DNA from: a virus
Direction: 5' to 3' (one strand)
Length of the DNA stretch: 26,301 bases
Virus record (IMG/VR): IMGVR_UViG_3300027963_000292
Span: 1-26,301 of that record
Part shown: positions 14,658-20,230 of the stretch, piece after piece
How the letters are laid out: each line of letters starts with the position of its first letter
Position numbering within the stretch: position 1 is the stretch's first letter
Made by a program: the position numbers and the translations under genes
Notes under the pieces: generated by a model
The model's input: the letters and a program-made list of their open reading frames with translations, nothing else
Databases searched by the model: none
Told to the model about the DNA's origin: nothing

Positions 14658-14804
14658 CTACTTGACTTGCACCTGTTTAGCTAGTTGTTTAAGCATCTCG
14701 ATTGCATCTTGTAAGTCTTGCATGGCCCTAGCGTCTAAGACCATGCCTTCGTACCATTGCTGGATACGCCAAGAAATAAGTATTGCCTCCTCCGTCTGCG
14801 TCAT
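14658..14804 (-). CDS. Small helical protein downstream of SSB, 48 aa
   Basis: The ATG shares one base with the SSB stop (TGATG), and the frame runs 48 codons to TAG. The protein begins MTQTEEAILISWRIQQWYEG and ends in a Gln/Lys-rich amphipathic helix (DAIEMLKQLAKQVQVK). It is not recognised. The tight overlap with SSB supports its reality. Confidence 0.6.
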   Translation of the reverse strand: MTQTEEAILISWRIQQWYEGMVLDARAMQDLQDAIEMLKQLAKQVQVK

Positions 14805-15241
14805 CAGAACGGCACATCGTCGATCATTTCATCAAGAGGCACAACAATTCCCTCTTTGATTGACCTGTAAGCGTCAGATTTTGGTTTGGCAGGCGCAGCA
14901 ACTGGCGGTGCATCTTCAGCAGGCCGACCACCAAGCATCTGCATTTGGTCAGCAACCACCTCAGTTGTGTATTGATCCACGCCATCTTTGTTTTGCCACT
15001 TGCGAGTAGTCATACGACCCGCTACAAAGACCTGTGAGCCTTTCTTTAAGTAGTCGGCACATATTCCTGCCAACTTGCCAAACGCTGTGATCCTGACCCA
15101 TTCTGTCGTTTCTTTCGTTGCGGTCTTGTAGCCGACAGCAATAGAGAAATTACAGATTGCGTTGGAATCAGCGGTGTAACGTACTTCAGGGTCTTTGCCC
15201 AAGCGCCCAATGAACTCGCAGCGGTTAAGATCGTTTGCCAT
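14804..15241 (-). CDS. ssb: Single-stranded DNA-binding protein
   Basis: A 145-residue SSB. The OB-fold (about 1-108) shows LNRCEFIGRLGKDPEVRYT, ICNFSIAV, WVRITAFGKLAGICADYLKKGSQVFVAGRM and TTEVVADQMQMLGGR. A short Pro/Ala linker leads to the acidic tip DEMIDDVPF, the peptide by which bacterial-type SSBs recruit recombination and replication partners. It coats single strands made by the nuclease and works next to ERF. It shares one base with the ERF stop (TAATG). Confidence 0.95.
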   Translation of the reverse strand: MANDLNRCEFIGRLGKDPEVRYTADSNAICNFSIAVGYKTATKETTEWVRITAFGKLAGICADYLKKGSQVFVAGRMTTRKWQNKDGVDQYTTEVVADQMQMLGGRPAEDAPPVAAPAKPKSDAYRSIKEGIVVPLDEMIDDVPF

Positions 15242-15804
15242 TATTGTTGTTCCCAGTTTGCTTTAATTCCGTCATACATCGCTTTCAAGACGGGCTGTTG
15301 TTCTTTCAGGCATTGTGTCCAAGCCAGTCTAAATATGTCCTTCAGGCTTTCATAGCTGACCGCTGCCGCCATTTGGTCAACAGTTGCATCCATATCTATG
15401 CCTTTAGGTTTCTCAACCTTTGGTGGCGCTGATTTAACGGCAGATTCACCATCATCGTCAGCCGAGGCAACGCACATGGCTGTTTGGATTGAGTACCTCT
15501 TTGCGTAGCTTAAAGCTGAACCGAAACCTTGACTGTCGTGTTTGCTTGCAGGCACAAACAATTTGCCAAATGACATTTCTTGACCTGATTCGTGAATAAT
15601 CACGGTTTCCACACAAACACCACCTTCGGCATCGTGTGTTTTTTGTACAACAGCTAATCCGTTTGCAGACAAATGCGGTCTAACAGCGTCAATGACTGAT
15701 GCCAGACTTGAGTATGCAGATTTAAAATGTGGGTTTTTACTATCTTTGGCTGCGTGTGACATTGCTGCCTGAGCCGTGACTAATGCTTTTGCTAGTTCTT
15801 TCAT
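15241..15804 (-). CDS. erf: ERF family single-strand annealing protein
   Basis: A 187-residue recombinase. The ERF core is AMSHAAKDSKNPHFKSAYSSLASVIDAVRPHLSANGLAVVQ (about 14-54), then ETVIIHESGQEMSF and the family signature QGFGSALSYAKRYSIQTAMCVAS. A Lys/Pro linker leads to a short C-terminal helical domain. ERF anneals complementary single strands during phage recombination and circularisation. It is the first gene of the leftward transcript, behind promoter 15849-15877, with ribosome site CAGGTG. Partners are the SSB, PD-(D/E)XK and RusA genes downstream. Confidence 0.9.
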   Translation of the reverse strand: MKELAKALVTAQAAMSHAAKDSKNPHFKSAYSSLASVIDAVRPHLSANGLAVVQKTHDAEGGVCVETVIIHESGQEMSFGKLFVPASKHDSQGFGSALSYAKRYSIQTAMCVASADDDGESAVKSAPPKVEKPKGIDMDATVDQMAAAVSYESLKDIFRLAWTQCLKEQQPVLKAMYDGIKANWEQQ

Positions 15805-15848
15805 TTATGCACCTGTATGTTGTCCTGACGGGTATGTCAGTAAGATAG

Positions 15849-15877
15849 ATATTAAGCCAACTAAACAGATTCGTCAA
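15849..15877 (-). promoter_or_regulatory. Leftward sigma70 promoter with shared operator-like element (site B)
   Basis: On the minus strand TTGACG (15872-15877), 17-base spacer, TAATAT (15849-15854): close to consensus. The spacer and -10 hold TTTAGTTGGCTTAA (15852-15865), which keeps the TTnAGnnnnCTnAA symmetry seen at sites A and C. It drives ERF and SSB. A repressor bound there would cover the -10 box. Confidence 0.75.
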
Positions 15878-15906
15878 ATAGATTCGGAAAATAGAAACAG
15901 TCATGT

Positions 15907-15912
15907 TAAGAT
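15907..15912 (+). promoter_or_regulatory. Candidate -10 box for the Cro-like gene (leaderless)
   Basis: TAAGAT lies six bases before the ATG, so transcription would begin at or next to the start codon. No clear -35 is seen and no ribosome site fits. TTAAGATTGCTACA (15906-15919) also resembles the shared operator with one mismatch, but one such match is expected by chance several times in this window. Confidence 0.35.
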
Positions 15913-15918
15913 TGCTAC

Positions 15919-16134
15919 ATGAATACAACAGAAATCATCGATTGTTTGGGCGGCACGTTTGTCGTAGCTAAGATGTGTCGCGTTACTCCAGCTGCCGTCA
16001 GTCAATGGCGAAACAACGGATTGCCTGGTCACCAACTCTTGCGAATTGCCGCCGAGCTTGAAAAAAAATCAGACGGTAAATGGAATCGTAAAATGGTTAC
16101 CAACTGGCAACAAATCTGGCCAGAATTACATTAG
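15919..16134 (+). CDS. Cro/YdaS-like helix-turn-helix regulator
   Basis: A 71-residue DNA-binding protein. IIDCLGGTFVVAKMCRVTPAAVSQWRNNGLPGHQLLRIAAELEK (about 6-49) is a Cro/YdaS-type helix-turn-helix: GGTFVVAKMC is the first helix and TPAAVSQWRNNG the recognition helix. It is read away from the ERF operon, across a 114-base divergent region, like cro or cI in lambda-type switches. It is the best candidate to bind the operator-like elements at sites A, B and C. A second, opposing repressor gene is not seen in the window. Confidence 0.8.
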   Translation: MNTTEIIDCLGGTFVVAKMCRVTPAAVSQWRNNGLPGHQLLRIAAELEKKSDGKWNRKMVTNWQQIWPELH

Positions 16135-16206
16135 ACTGATTAAGCCTTTAGCAAGCAGAAACTCATCAATGATAAGGGTCGTGTTTCATCAGGTTAGCTT
16201 TAGACC

Positions 16207-16235
16207 TTGACACATCGGAAAGACGGTGGCAGAAT
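16207..16235 (+). promoter_or_regulatory. Promoter for the structured RNA
   Basis: TTGACA (16207-16212, perfect -35), 17-base spacer, CAGAAT (16230-16235, four of six matches to the -10 consensus). The expected start is near 16242, about 20 bases before the large stem. It lacks the operator-like element found in sites A, B and C. Confidence 0.55.
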
Positions 16236-16241
16236 TGAATT

Positions 16242-16349
16242 GTTATCGTGATGGATAATGAAGCCGTTATAGCTAGTGTCTGATCTCGCAAGAGATGATC
16301 CGCAAGGATTCCATCACCGGACACTAACTACAACGGCTTTTTTGTTTTT
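16242..16349 (+). ncRNA. Structured RNA with three-way junction and terminator
   Basis: A 20-position outer stem pairs 16261-16280 with 16320-16339, broken only by two A-C mismatches. Inside are two small hairpins, ATCTC-GCAA-GAGAT (16283-16296) and ATCC-GCAA-GGAT (16298-16309), both capped by GNRA tetraloops, forming a three-way junction. The outer stem runs straight into six Ts, a G and five more Ts, so the 3' side is also a strong plus-strand terminator. With the promoter upstream it would give an RNA of about 105 bases. It may be a phage small RNA, or an elaborate terminator/attenuator behind the Cro-like gene. I do not recognise it as a known RNA family. A 10-codon frame (16251-16283) overlaps the 5' side of the stem and is probably incidental. 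Confidence 0.65.
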
Positions 16350-16456
16350 AAAGATAACTGTCAGGGCGCATTAGCTAATAGAGTGACCGCTCGTACCCGT
16401 TTAGGTCAGTTATACATTTGTTATATAGCTTTATCCCGTGTGACCCGCACGCCCTA

Positions 16457-16486
16457 GTAGAGAAATCGAACGTAGAGAAATCGAAC
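16457..16486 (+). repeat. Perfect tandem 15-bp repeat, iteron-like
   Basis: GTAGAGAAATCGAAC occurs twice back to back (16457-16471, 16472-16486). The core TAGAGAAATC occurs a third time at 16502-16511, inside the small palindrome CTAGA-GAAA-TCTAG (16501-16514). The stretch lies in a 640-base region without protein genes, between the structured RNA and the rightward operon. Such repeats are typical protein-binding iterons; the protein that reads them is not known. Confidence 0.75.
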
Positions 16487-16659
16487 AGGATATAGACAGA
16501 CTAGAGAAATCTAGTAAAACCATTTACTGTAGGTGTTGATCTTTATTGCTTGCAAGGACTGCTAGTAATTTAGGGAATCTACGGGTGGGGTGAGATGCCT
16601 GCCATAAGCGTTACAACGCACAGGTCTGTCGTAAAGGATTTATCCTCAACTACTACGGT

Positions 16660-16680
16660 GGGTGGGTATAAGGGTAGGGG
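16660..16680 (+). other. G-quadruplex motif
   Basis: Four G-runs on the plus strand, GGG-T-GGG-TATAA-GGG-TA-GGGG, with loops of 1, 5 and 2 bases: a canonical quadruplex pattern. A short hairpin GGAT-TT-ATCC lies just before it and an A/T-rich tract (16681-16700) just after. It is about 50 bases upstream of promoter site C. The rest of 16350-16730 holds no gene I can support. Confidence 0.65.
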
Positions 16681-16730
16681 AACTATATTTAAAATAAACA
16701 GAGTAAGGGTTATCACTTAGTTAATACTTC

Positions 16731-16759
16731 TTGAATGTTGTGTTTAGATAGCTTAATGT
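16731..16759 (+). promoter_or_regulatory. Rightward sigma70 promoter with shared operator-like element (site C)
   Basis: TTGAAT (16731-16736), 17-base spacer, TAATGT (16754-16759). The element TTTAGATAGCTTAA (16743-16756) is identical over 14 bases to site A read on the other strand. It drives the rightward operon starting at 16779. Confidence 0.7.
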
Positions 16760-16778
16760 ATCCTTTTAAAGGGAATAT

Positions 16779-17051
16779 ATGTCAACAGAACAAAAGATAT
16801 TGCGGTATTGCATCGAGCCTAAAACAACAGTTGATATTGCTGATTACTGTGGCCTTGAAAAGATCAGCATCTACACTCAACTTGCCAAACTTCAGCGCAA
16901 CAACAAGATCGAGAAACGTGGGGATGGTAGGCGTGGCTCACCTTGTGTTTATGTCACTATTCGACAAGCACCGACTGCTACAGAATCTTCAGATAATTAC
17001 GAAAACCTAGTTGTTAAACACGCTCATAACCCGTTTGGACTGCGCTTATGA
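16779..17051 (+). CDS. Winged helix-turn-helix protein, first gene of rightward operon
   Basis: A 90-residue protein. STEQKILRYCIEPKTTVDIADYCGLEKISIYTQLAKLQRNNKIEKRGDGRRGSPCVYVT (2-60) is a winged helix domain: recognition helix EKISIYTQLAKLQRN, then a basic wing. The C-terminal 30 residues are polar. AAAGGG five bases before the ATG gives a strong start. It may be a regulator, or bind the neighbouring repeats at a replication origin; neither is shown. Confidence 0.7.
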   Translation: MSTEQKILRYCIEPKTTVDIADYCGLEKISIYTQLAKLQRNNKIEKRGDGRRGSPCVYVTIRQAPTATESSDNYENLVVKHAHNPFGLRL

Positions 17052-17260
17052 ACAAGACCGACTATATCCATCTGTTTAAAGAAGCTTGCGGTGGTCGCTG
17101 CAACGCTGAATACAACCCTTGTGCGTTTCGCCAGGCTGCTGACAATCTAGCTAAATTAAAGCCCACAGGATACATCGGGGACAAAGGTGTGTTGATTAAC
17201 GACACAACGCATCCGCATCTTTATACCGCCCTTTACGCTTTAGACAGGACACATAAATGA
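17048..17260 (+). CDS. Hypothetical phage protein, 70 aa
   Basis: Not recognised. It starts MNKTDYIHLFKEACGGRCN and has three cysteines in the first 26 residues (Cys14, Cys18, Cys25), which could bind a metal but do not form a standard zinc motif. Its ATG overlaps the stop of the winged-helix gene and its stop overlaps the next ATG, each by four bases. Confidence 0.6.
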   Translation: MNKTDYIHLFKEACGGRCNAEYNPCAFRQAADNLAKLKPTGYIGDKGVLINDTTHPHLYTALYALDRTHK

Positions 17261-17682
17261 ACCCACTTAGCCCGAAACAAATTCTGAGAAACTTAGAAAA
17301 TGGGTTTTTTATGACGCATCAAGAACAAACTGAGGCAGCTGAATACATTCGTCAATTACAAGCATCCAATCAATCATTAACCGAGGGAATGCTTAAATAT
17401 GCAGAAGAAATTGTTGCTCTGCGCCGTGATCTGCATAACTCAACTGGGTTTAACGTAAATGTTACAGAATTTGAAAACCATATTAGAACCGATCAATTAA
17501 AAAGTATTTTGCAAGCTATAACTGATCCTGAAAATCAACCAAGTCAATTTGGTACTGTTCCAATTAAATACATGGAACAGCAAATATTGCGAGAACGTAA
17601 AGCTTGTATTGATATTGTTATGCAAAACGTTTCCCCAGCAATGGCTAGAGAATGTGAAGATGCAATTAACGCAAGGAATTGA
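17257..17682 (+). CDS. Hypothetical coiled-coil phage protein, 141 aa
   Basis: Not recognised as a family. The N-terminal half is helical (EQTEAAEYIRQLQASNQSL, then EGMLKYAEEIVALRRDLHN) and probably coiled coil. The C-terminal part contains QQILRERKACIDIV, a stretch common in small phage early proteins. It overlaps its neighbour by ATGA. A/T-rich. Confidence 0.6.
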   Translation: MNPLSPKQILRNLENGFFMTHQEQTEAAEYIRQLQASNQSLTEGMLKYAEEIVALRRDLHNSTGFNVNVTEFENHIRTDQLKSILQAITDPENQPSQFGTVPIKYMEQQILRERKACIDIVMQNVSPAMARECEDAINARN

Positions 17683-17684
17683 TA

Positions 17685-17963
17685 ATGAAACTATCTAACT
17701 TATATTTAGCTGCGGCTGACAAACTTAGGCATAAAGGCTTGTTACCAGACTCCCGTGACGCAATGCTTGCAATGTGTGCGTCAGAACTTGGAAACATTGC
17801 GCCGACTGGCGAACGTGCGTTGCTTGAGAAATACCTAACCCACATTGAAAAGAAGATCGACAGGTTTGACAGGCCTGCTTACAAGCTATCGCCAGCCATG
17901 CGTATAGCCGCTCAGAGAGCCGAACAAGAGCAAACGGTACTCATGGGTGTGGGAGGCTGGTGA
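17685..17963 (+). CDS. Hypothetical phage protein, 92 aa
   Basis: Not recognised. Begins MKLSNLYLAAADKLRHKGLL, with a helical body and a Gly/Trp end (MGVGGW). A TTG two codons upstream is in frame, but the ATG at 17685 has AAGGA at a proper distance. The stop shares a base with the next ATG (TGATG). Confidence 0.6.
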   Translation: MKLSNLYLAAADKLRHKGLLPDSRDAMLAMCASELGNIAPTGERALLEKYLTHIEKKIDRFDRPAYKLSPAMRIAAQRAEQEQTVLMGVGGW

Positions 17964-18160
17964 TGACGATCTGGGACTGGATGTTTATATTTTATTGCTC
18001 TGCTGCCGCATTGGTTGCTACAGCTCTTTGGGTTCGTTGGTCACGCCCAACAAATTACCCAAAAGAGTTTGTCTGTGATGGCTGCGGTCAAGTTTGTACA
18101 ACGTTGCGTGACGGGCTTTGTGTGTACTGCGATAGGCAATTTAAGCCAACATCGAAGTAG
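17963..18160 (+). CDS. Small membrane protein with Cys4 zinc-ribbon-like tail
   Basis: A 65-residue protein. One N-terminal membrane helix (WDWMFIFYCSAAALVATALWV, about 4-24) is followed by a soluble tail with CDGCGQVCTTLRDGLCVYCD, in which two CxxC pairs could bind zinc. The start is the ATG after GGGAGG; it shares a base with the stop before it. It is the last plus-strand gene and overlaps the endolysin gene tail to tail by 20 bases, so no terminator separates the two operons. Role unknown. Confidence 0.65.
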   Translation: MTIWDWMFIFYCSAAALVATALWVRWSRPTNYPKEFVCDGCGQVCTTLRDGLCVYCDRQFKPTSK

Positions 18161-18653
18161 CCTTTACCTTAACGTCAGCGACCCGATTTAGCCATCCTTT
18201 GCCAAACGTTGCAAAGGTAGTCAAAGACCGATAGAAGTCCTCTTTGGCTTGGCTAAATCGCTCAATTAGATCAACAGGGTCAACAGCCTGCACAGCTGCC
18301 ATTGTCATCGGCCCAAACCCACCGTCTGGAGTAACACCCACAGCGGTCTGGAGGGTCTTTATCGAACGACCCGCACCAGCGTTCACGGCGAAATCAAAGC
18401 AAAGGTATGAAATCCCCGCGGGCAGCTCGTCACCACGCACAGCGTCCCAATACTTCTTTTTGTATAGCGGCTCAACCTTTTCAGGCGTAAGTCCACGCAT
18501 TTCTGCCTCGTCAGACGCACGACCAACCCAGTTTTCCCACGTTGCCTTGGTTACGCCAAGGTTAGTCATACCACCTGGGTCAGCGGGATTGTTAACGTAA
18601 CCACCTTCTGACTTGAGCATTAACTCAAACGATTTTTGCCAATCACTTTGCAT
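18141..18653 (-). CDS. Endolysin, GH108 N-acetylmuramidase
   Basis: A 170-residue lysin. KSEGGYVNNPADPGGMTNLGVT (about 14-35) is the glycoside hydrolase 108 signature with catalytic Glu16. YWDAVRGDELPAGISYLCFDFAVNAG belongs to the same domain, and a C-terminal peptidoglycan-binding part follows (TAVGVTPDGGFGPMTMAAV, about 103-121). It cleaves the glycan strands of the cell wall. No signal peptide is seen, so it depends on a holin. It overlaps the holin-like gene upstream. Confidence 0.92.
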   Translation of the reverse strand: MQSDWQKSFELMLKSEGGYVNNPADPGGMTNLGVTKATWENWVGRASDEAEMRGLTPEKVEPLYKKKYWDAVRGDELPAGISYLCFDFAVNAGAGRSIKTLQTAVGVTPDGGFGPMTMAAVQAVDPVDLIERFSQAKEDFYRSLTTFATFGKGWLNRVADVKVKATSMLA

Positions 18654-18855
18654 CGTCTTTTCCTATTTTTATACCGGCTATAGTGCCTACGAAAGCCCCA
18701 ACAATCATATTAAAGGCTGGGTTAATCAATTTAAAAATTTCAGCGTTATCAACCAACGGGTCGAACAATCCAATTAAGACCACAACCACCGTTGACAGCA
18801 ATACAACAGCGAGGGACACGCAACAAATTATGGTTATACGGTCAGCAACAGTCAT
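18643..18855 (-). CDS. Holin-like membrane protein, directly upstream of the endolysin
   Basis: A 70-residue protein with two membrane helices: TIICCVSLAVVLLSTVVVVLIGLF (about 8-31) and INPAFNMIVGAFVGTIAGIKIG (about 44-65), ending in charged KDDAK. Size, topology and place next to the endolysin fit a class II holin or antiholin. It overlaps Rz by four bases and the endolysin by eleven. Confidence 0.65.
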   Translation of the reverse strand: MTVADRITIICCVSLAVVLLSTVVVVLIGLFDPLVDNAEIFKLINPAFNMIVGAFVGTIAGIKIGKDDAK

Positions 18856-19262
18856 TTGATACTTCGCACCCAGTTTTGCAATTCGGTCAACATTAAGGTC
18901 GTTTCAGCGCATTGTCTAATAAATTCTGTGTTGGTGGGGGTTGCATTAGGGCAACTGGTGGGCTTGGGAACGGTGGGCAAGTTACCGCTACTGGGATTTG
19001 GCTGCACCCTGTCAGCGTAATAATTATGAACAGCAGACAGACGAGCTTCATATTGATTTGAGATTGAAGCCGATATAGTTTCATGCTCTTTCACCTTTGC
19101 AGCGTTAATTGTTTCCTGTGCTTTACCCAATGCAGCAATCTCAGCCTGAAAAGCAACGAATTTCTTGTGTTCATTGTTCCACCCCAAAAAGTACATTAGC
19201 GCACAAAGCGCAAGAATTGCACCAATTTTCATCCACAAAGCACTAGGAAATATTGGGAACAT
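18852..19262 (-). CDS. Rz: Inner-membrane spanin (Rz-like)
   Basis: A 136-residue protein with one N-terminal membrane helix (WMKIGAILALCALMYFLGW, about 10-28) and a periplasmic helical coiled coil (FVAFQAEIAALGKAQETINAAKVKEHETISASISNQ), typical of i-spanins, which join the outer-membrane partner to fuse the membranes at lysis. A longer frame begins with TTG at 19265, but the ATG at 19262 overlaps the upstream stop (TGATG). The Rz1 gene lies wholly inside it in another frame. Confidence 0.85.
   Translation of the reverse strand: MFPIFPSALWMKIGAILALCALMYFLGWNNEHKKFVAFQAEIAALGKAQETINAAKVKEHETISASISNQYEARLSAVHNYYADRVQPNPSSGNLPTVPKPTSCPNATPTNTEFIRQCAETTLMLTELQNWVRSIK
18893..19084 (-). CDS. Rz1: Outer-membrane spanin lipoprotein (Rz1-like), nested in Rz
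   Basis: A 63-residue protein encoded fully inside Rz in another frame. A hydrophobic signal (KLVCLLFIIITLTGC) ends in the lipobox LTGC with Cys27, followed by a short Pro-rich mature part (CPPFPSPPVALMQPPPT), the standard Rz1 composition. AAAGGTG seven bases before the ATG supports the start at 19084; an internal ATG at 19051 could also serve. It is an outer-membrane lipoprotein that pairs with Rz. Confidence 0.85.
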   Translation of the reverse strand: MKLYRLQSQINMKLVCLLFIIITLTGCSQIPVAVTCPPFPSPPVALMQPPPTQNLLDNALKRP

Positions 19263-19459
19263 CAATGCCCTCTAAAGTTGTTGTCATCTATTGTTGCAAA
19301 GCCCATATATGAGCCTACAACGGCGCTGACAAAGATATAGAACGGCATGGCTATAGTGCCAAGCGTAGGGGACTCAGATACTAAGATAAGCAGAGGAAAA
19401 ACCAAAGCAGCAAGCATAGACAACCACGCCATTCTGCGTCGATTCTTCCACCTATCCAT
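19262..19459 (-). CDS. Two-span membrane protein, possible second holin
   Basis: A 65-residue protein: basic start (MDRWKNRRR), helix AWLSMLAALVFPLLILVS (about 11-28), helix MPFYIFVSAVVGSYMGFAT (about 38-56), polar end. The topology is that of class II holins. Together with the protein at 18643-18855 it may form a holin/antiholin pair; which is which cannot be told. TAATG overlap with the tiny gene upstream. Confidence 0.65.
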   Translation of the reverse strand: MDRWKNRRRMAWLSMLAALVFPLLILVSESPTLGTIAMPFYIFVSAVVGSYMGFATIDDNNFRGH

Positions 19460-19530
19460 TAGAACTTAGCCACCATGCGCCACAACCACGCTGTAAAAGC
19501 TTGCCACTCTGATTTTAAGTAATCAATCAT
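19459..19530 (-). CDS. Tiny 23-aa Trp-rich peptide in the lysis cassette
   Basis: MIDYLKSEWQ continuing to TAWLWRMVAKF. Its ATG overlaps the previous stop (ATGA) and its stop overlaps the next ATG (TAATG), so it is coupled at both ends. Three tryptophans and an amphipathic pattern suggest a membrane-surface peptide. It may tune lysis timing or only relay ribosomes between the neighbours. Confidence 0.55.
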   Translation of the reverse strand: MIDYLKSEWQAFTAWLWRMVAKF

Positions 19531-19781
19531 TTGTCTACCTTTGATTCAAGTTTATCGAACAAACGGTCAAGCAACATTTCAACACGATCAAACCGCTTAT
19601 CCATCTCTGATTTAAGCGTTTCCATTTCTGACTTTTTAACGTAGGCATCGCTCACATGAAGTTTTAAGTCTGCAATGTCAGACTTTAATTCTTTGACAGA
19701 ATCCCACAACTGGCGAGCGAACCAACCCACAACGCCCAAACCGGCGCCAGCACCTATATTGATGAGATTTTGCCAATCCAT
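19527..19781 (-). CDS. Membrane-anchored coiled-coil protein (XhlA/holin-like)
   Basis: An 84-residue protein: N-terminal hydrophobic, Gly-rich segment (INIGAGAGLGVVGWFARQL, about 7-25), then a long coiled coil (SVKELKSDIADLKLHV through DKRFDRVEMLLDRLFDKLESKV). The XhlA-type hemolysin/holin-accessory proteins combine a coiled coil and one membrane segment in a similar way but in the reverse order. It is probably a lysis accessory, by context. Confidence 0.55.
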   Translation of the reverse strand: MDWQNLINIGAGAGLGVVGWFARQLWDSVKELKSDIADLKLHVSDAYVKKSEMETLKSEMDKRFDRVEMLLDRLFDKLESKVDK

Positions 19782-19882
19782 TATTTACCCTTAAACATTG
19801 CAAAGATTGCCCACGGGATAAGCCACACGCTGCAAAGCAGTATCAATGGCGAAAGAAACAGTATGGCAATAAAGTTAAACAA
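19781..19882 (-). CDS. Small 33-aa hydrophobic peptide, TTG start
   Basis: From TTG at 19882 the frame gives FNFIAILFLSPLILLCSVWL and then IPWAIFAMFKGK, almost entirely a membrane helix with a basic tail. The stop overlaps the next ATG (TAATG) and the start overlaps the end of the upstream gene, the pattern of all neighbours. The TTG start lowers confidence. Probably a lysis-cassette membrane peptide. Confidence 0.45.
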   Translation of the reverse strand: MFNFIAILFLSPLILLCSVWLIPWAIFAMFKGK

Positions 19883-20222
19883 CTTCTACCCATGATTGTG
19901 TAGCCTCGTCCCAATCATACGGGCCACCAGTTTTTGGCATTGCAACTGGCGCTTCCCACAAAAAAGTTAGTGGGCTGATTACCCATGATGCGTAAGGCTG
20001 AGGTGAGTAGAAAACGTCTGCTACGGGGTCGTAGGTGTAACCAATGCCTGCATAATTGCCACGCAAAGGTGTGCCGCCTTTTAAATGTTTGTTACCAAGC
20101 GTGTTGTATGAAGTCTGCAACCATGTGCCAGGGCTTGAATCCACAAATGTGTCAAAAAACTCAGGCTCTGCAACAATAACTTGCGTTACTTTACCATCTA
20201 CTACTTTTGCAAAATGTCCCAT
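19875..20222 (-). CDS. Conserved phage protein beside tail fibre, function unknown
   Basis: A 115-residue protein starting MGHFAKVVDGKVTQVIVAEPE, with GTWLQTSYNTLGNKH, GGTPLRGNYAGIGYTYD and SWVISPLTFLWEAPVAMP. This is a widespread phage/cyanophage protein found next to tail fibre genes, rich in Trp and Tyr, without proven role. It may be a fibre chaperone or tip protein. Eight bases separate it from the fibre gene. Confidence 0.7.
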   Translation of the reverse strand: MGHFAKVVDGKVTQVIVAEPEFFDTFVDSSPGTWLQTSYNTLGNKHLKGGTPLRGNYAGIGYTYDPVADVFYSPQPYASWVISPLTFLWEAPVAMPKTGGPYDWDEATQSWVEVV

Positions 20223-20230
20223 GATGATCC

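Noticed and set aside
16251-16283. A 10-codon frame at the 5' side of the structured RNA
   Set aside because: No ribosome site and it overlaps the outer stem; probably incidental.
16360-16456. A tRNA-like fold (AGGGCG ... CGCCCT ends)
   Set aside because: No TPsiC arm motif, no proper anticodon arm; only a six-base closing stem over a long loop.
16457-16514. CRISPR-like array
   Set aside because: Only two 15-bp copies without spacers and no cas genes.
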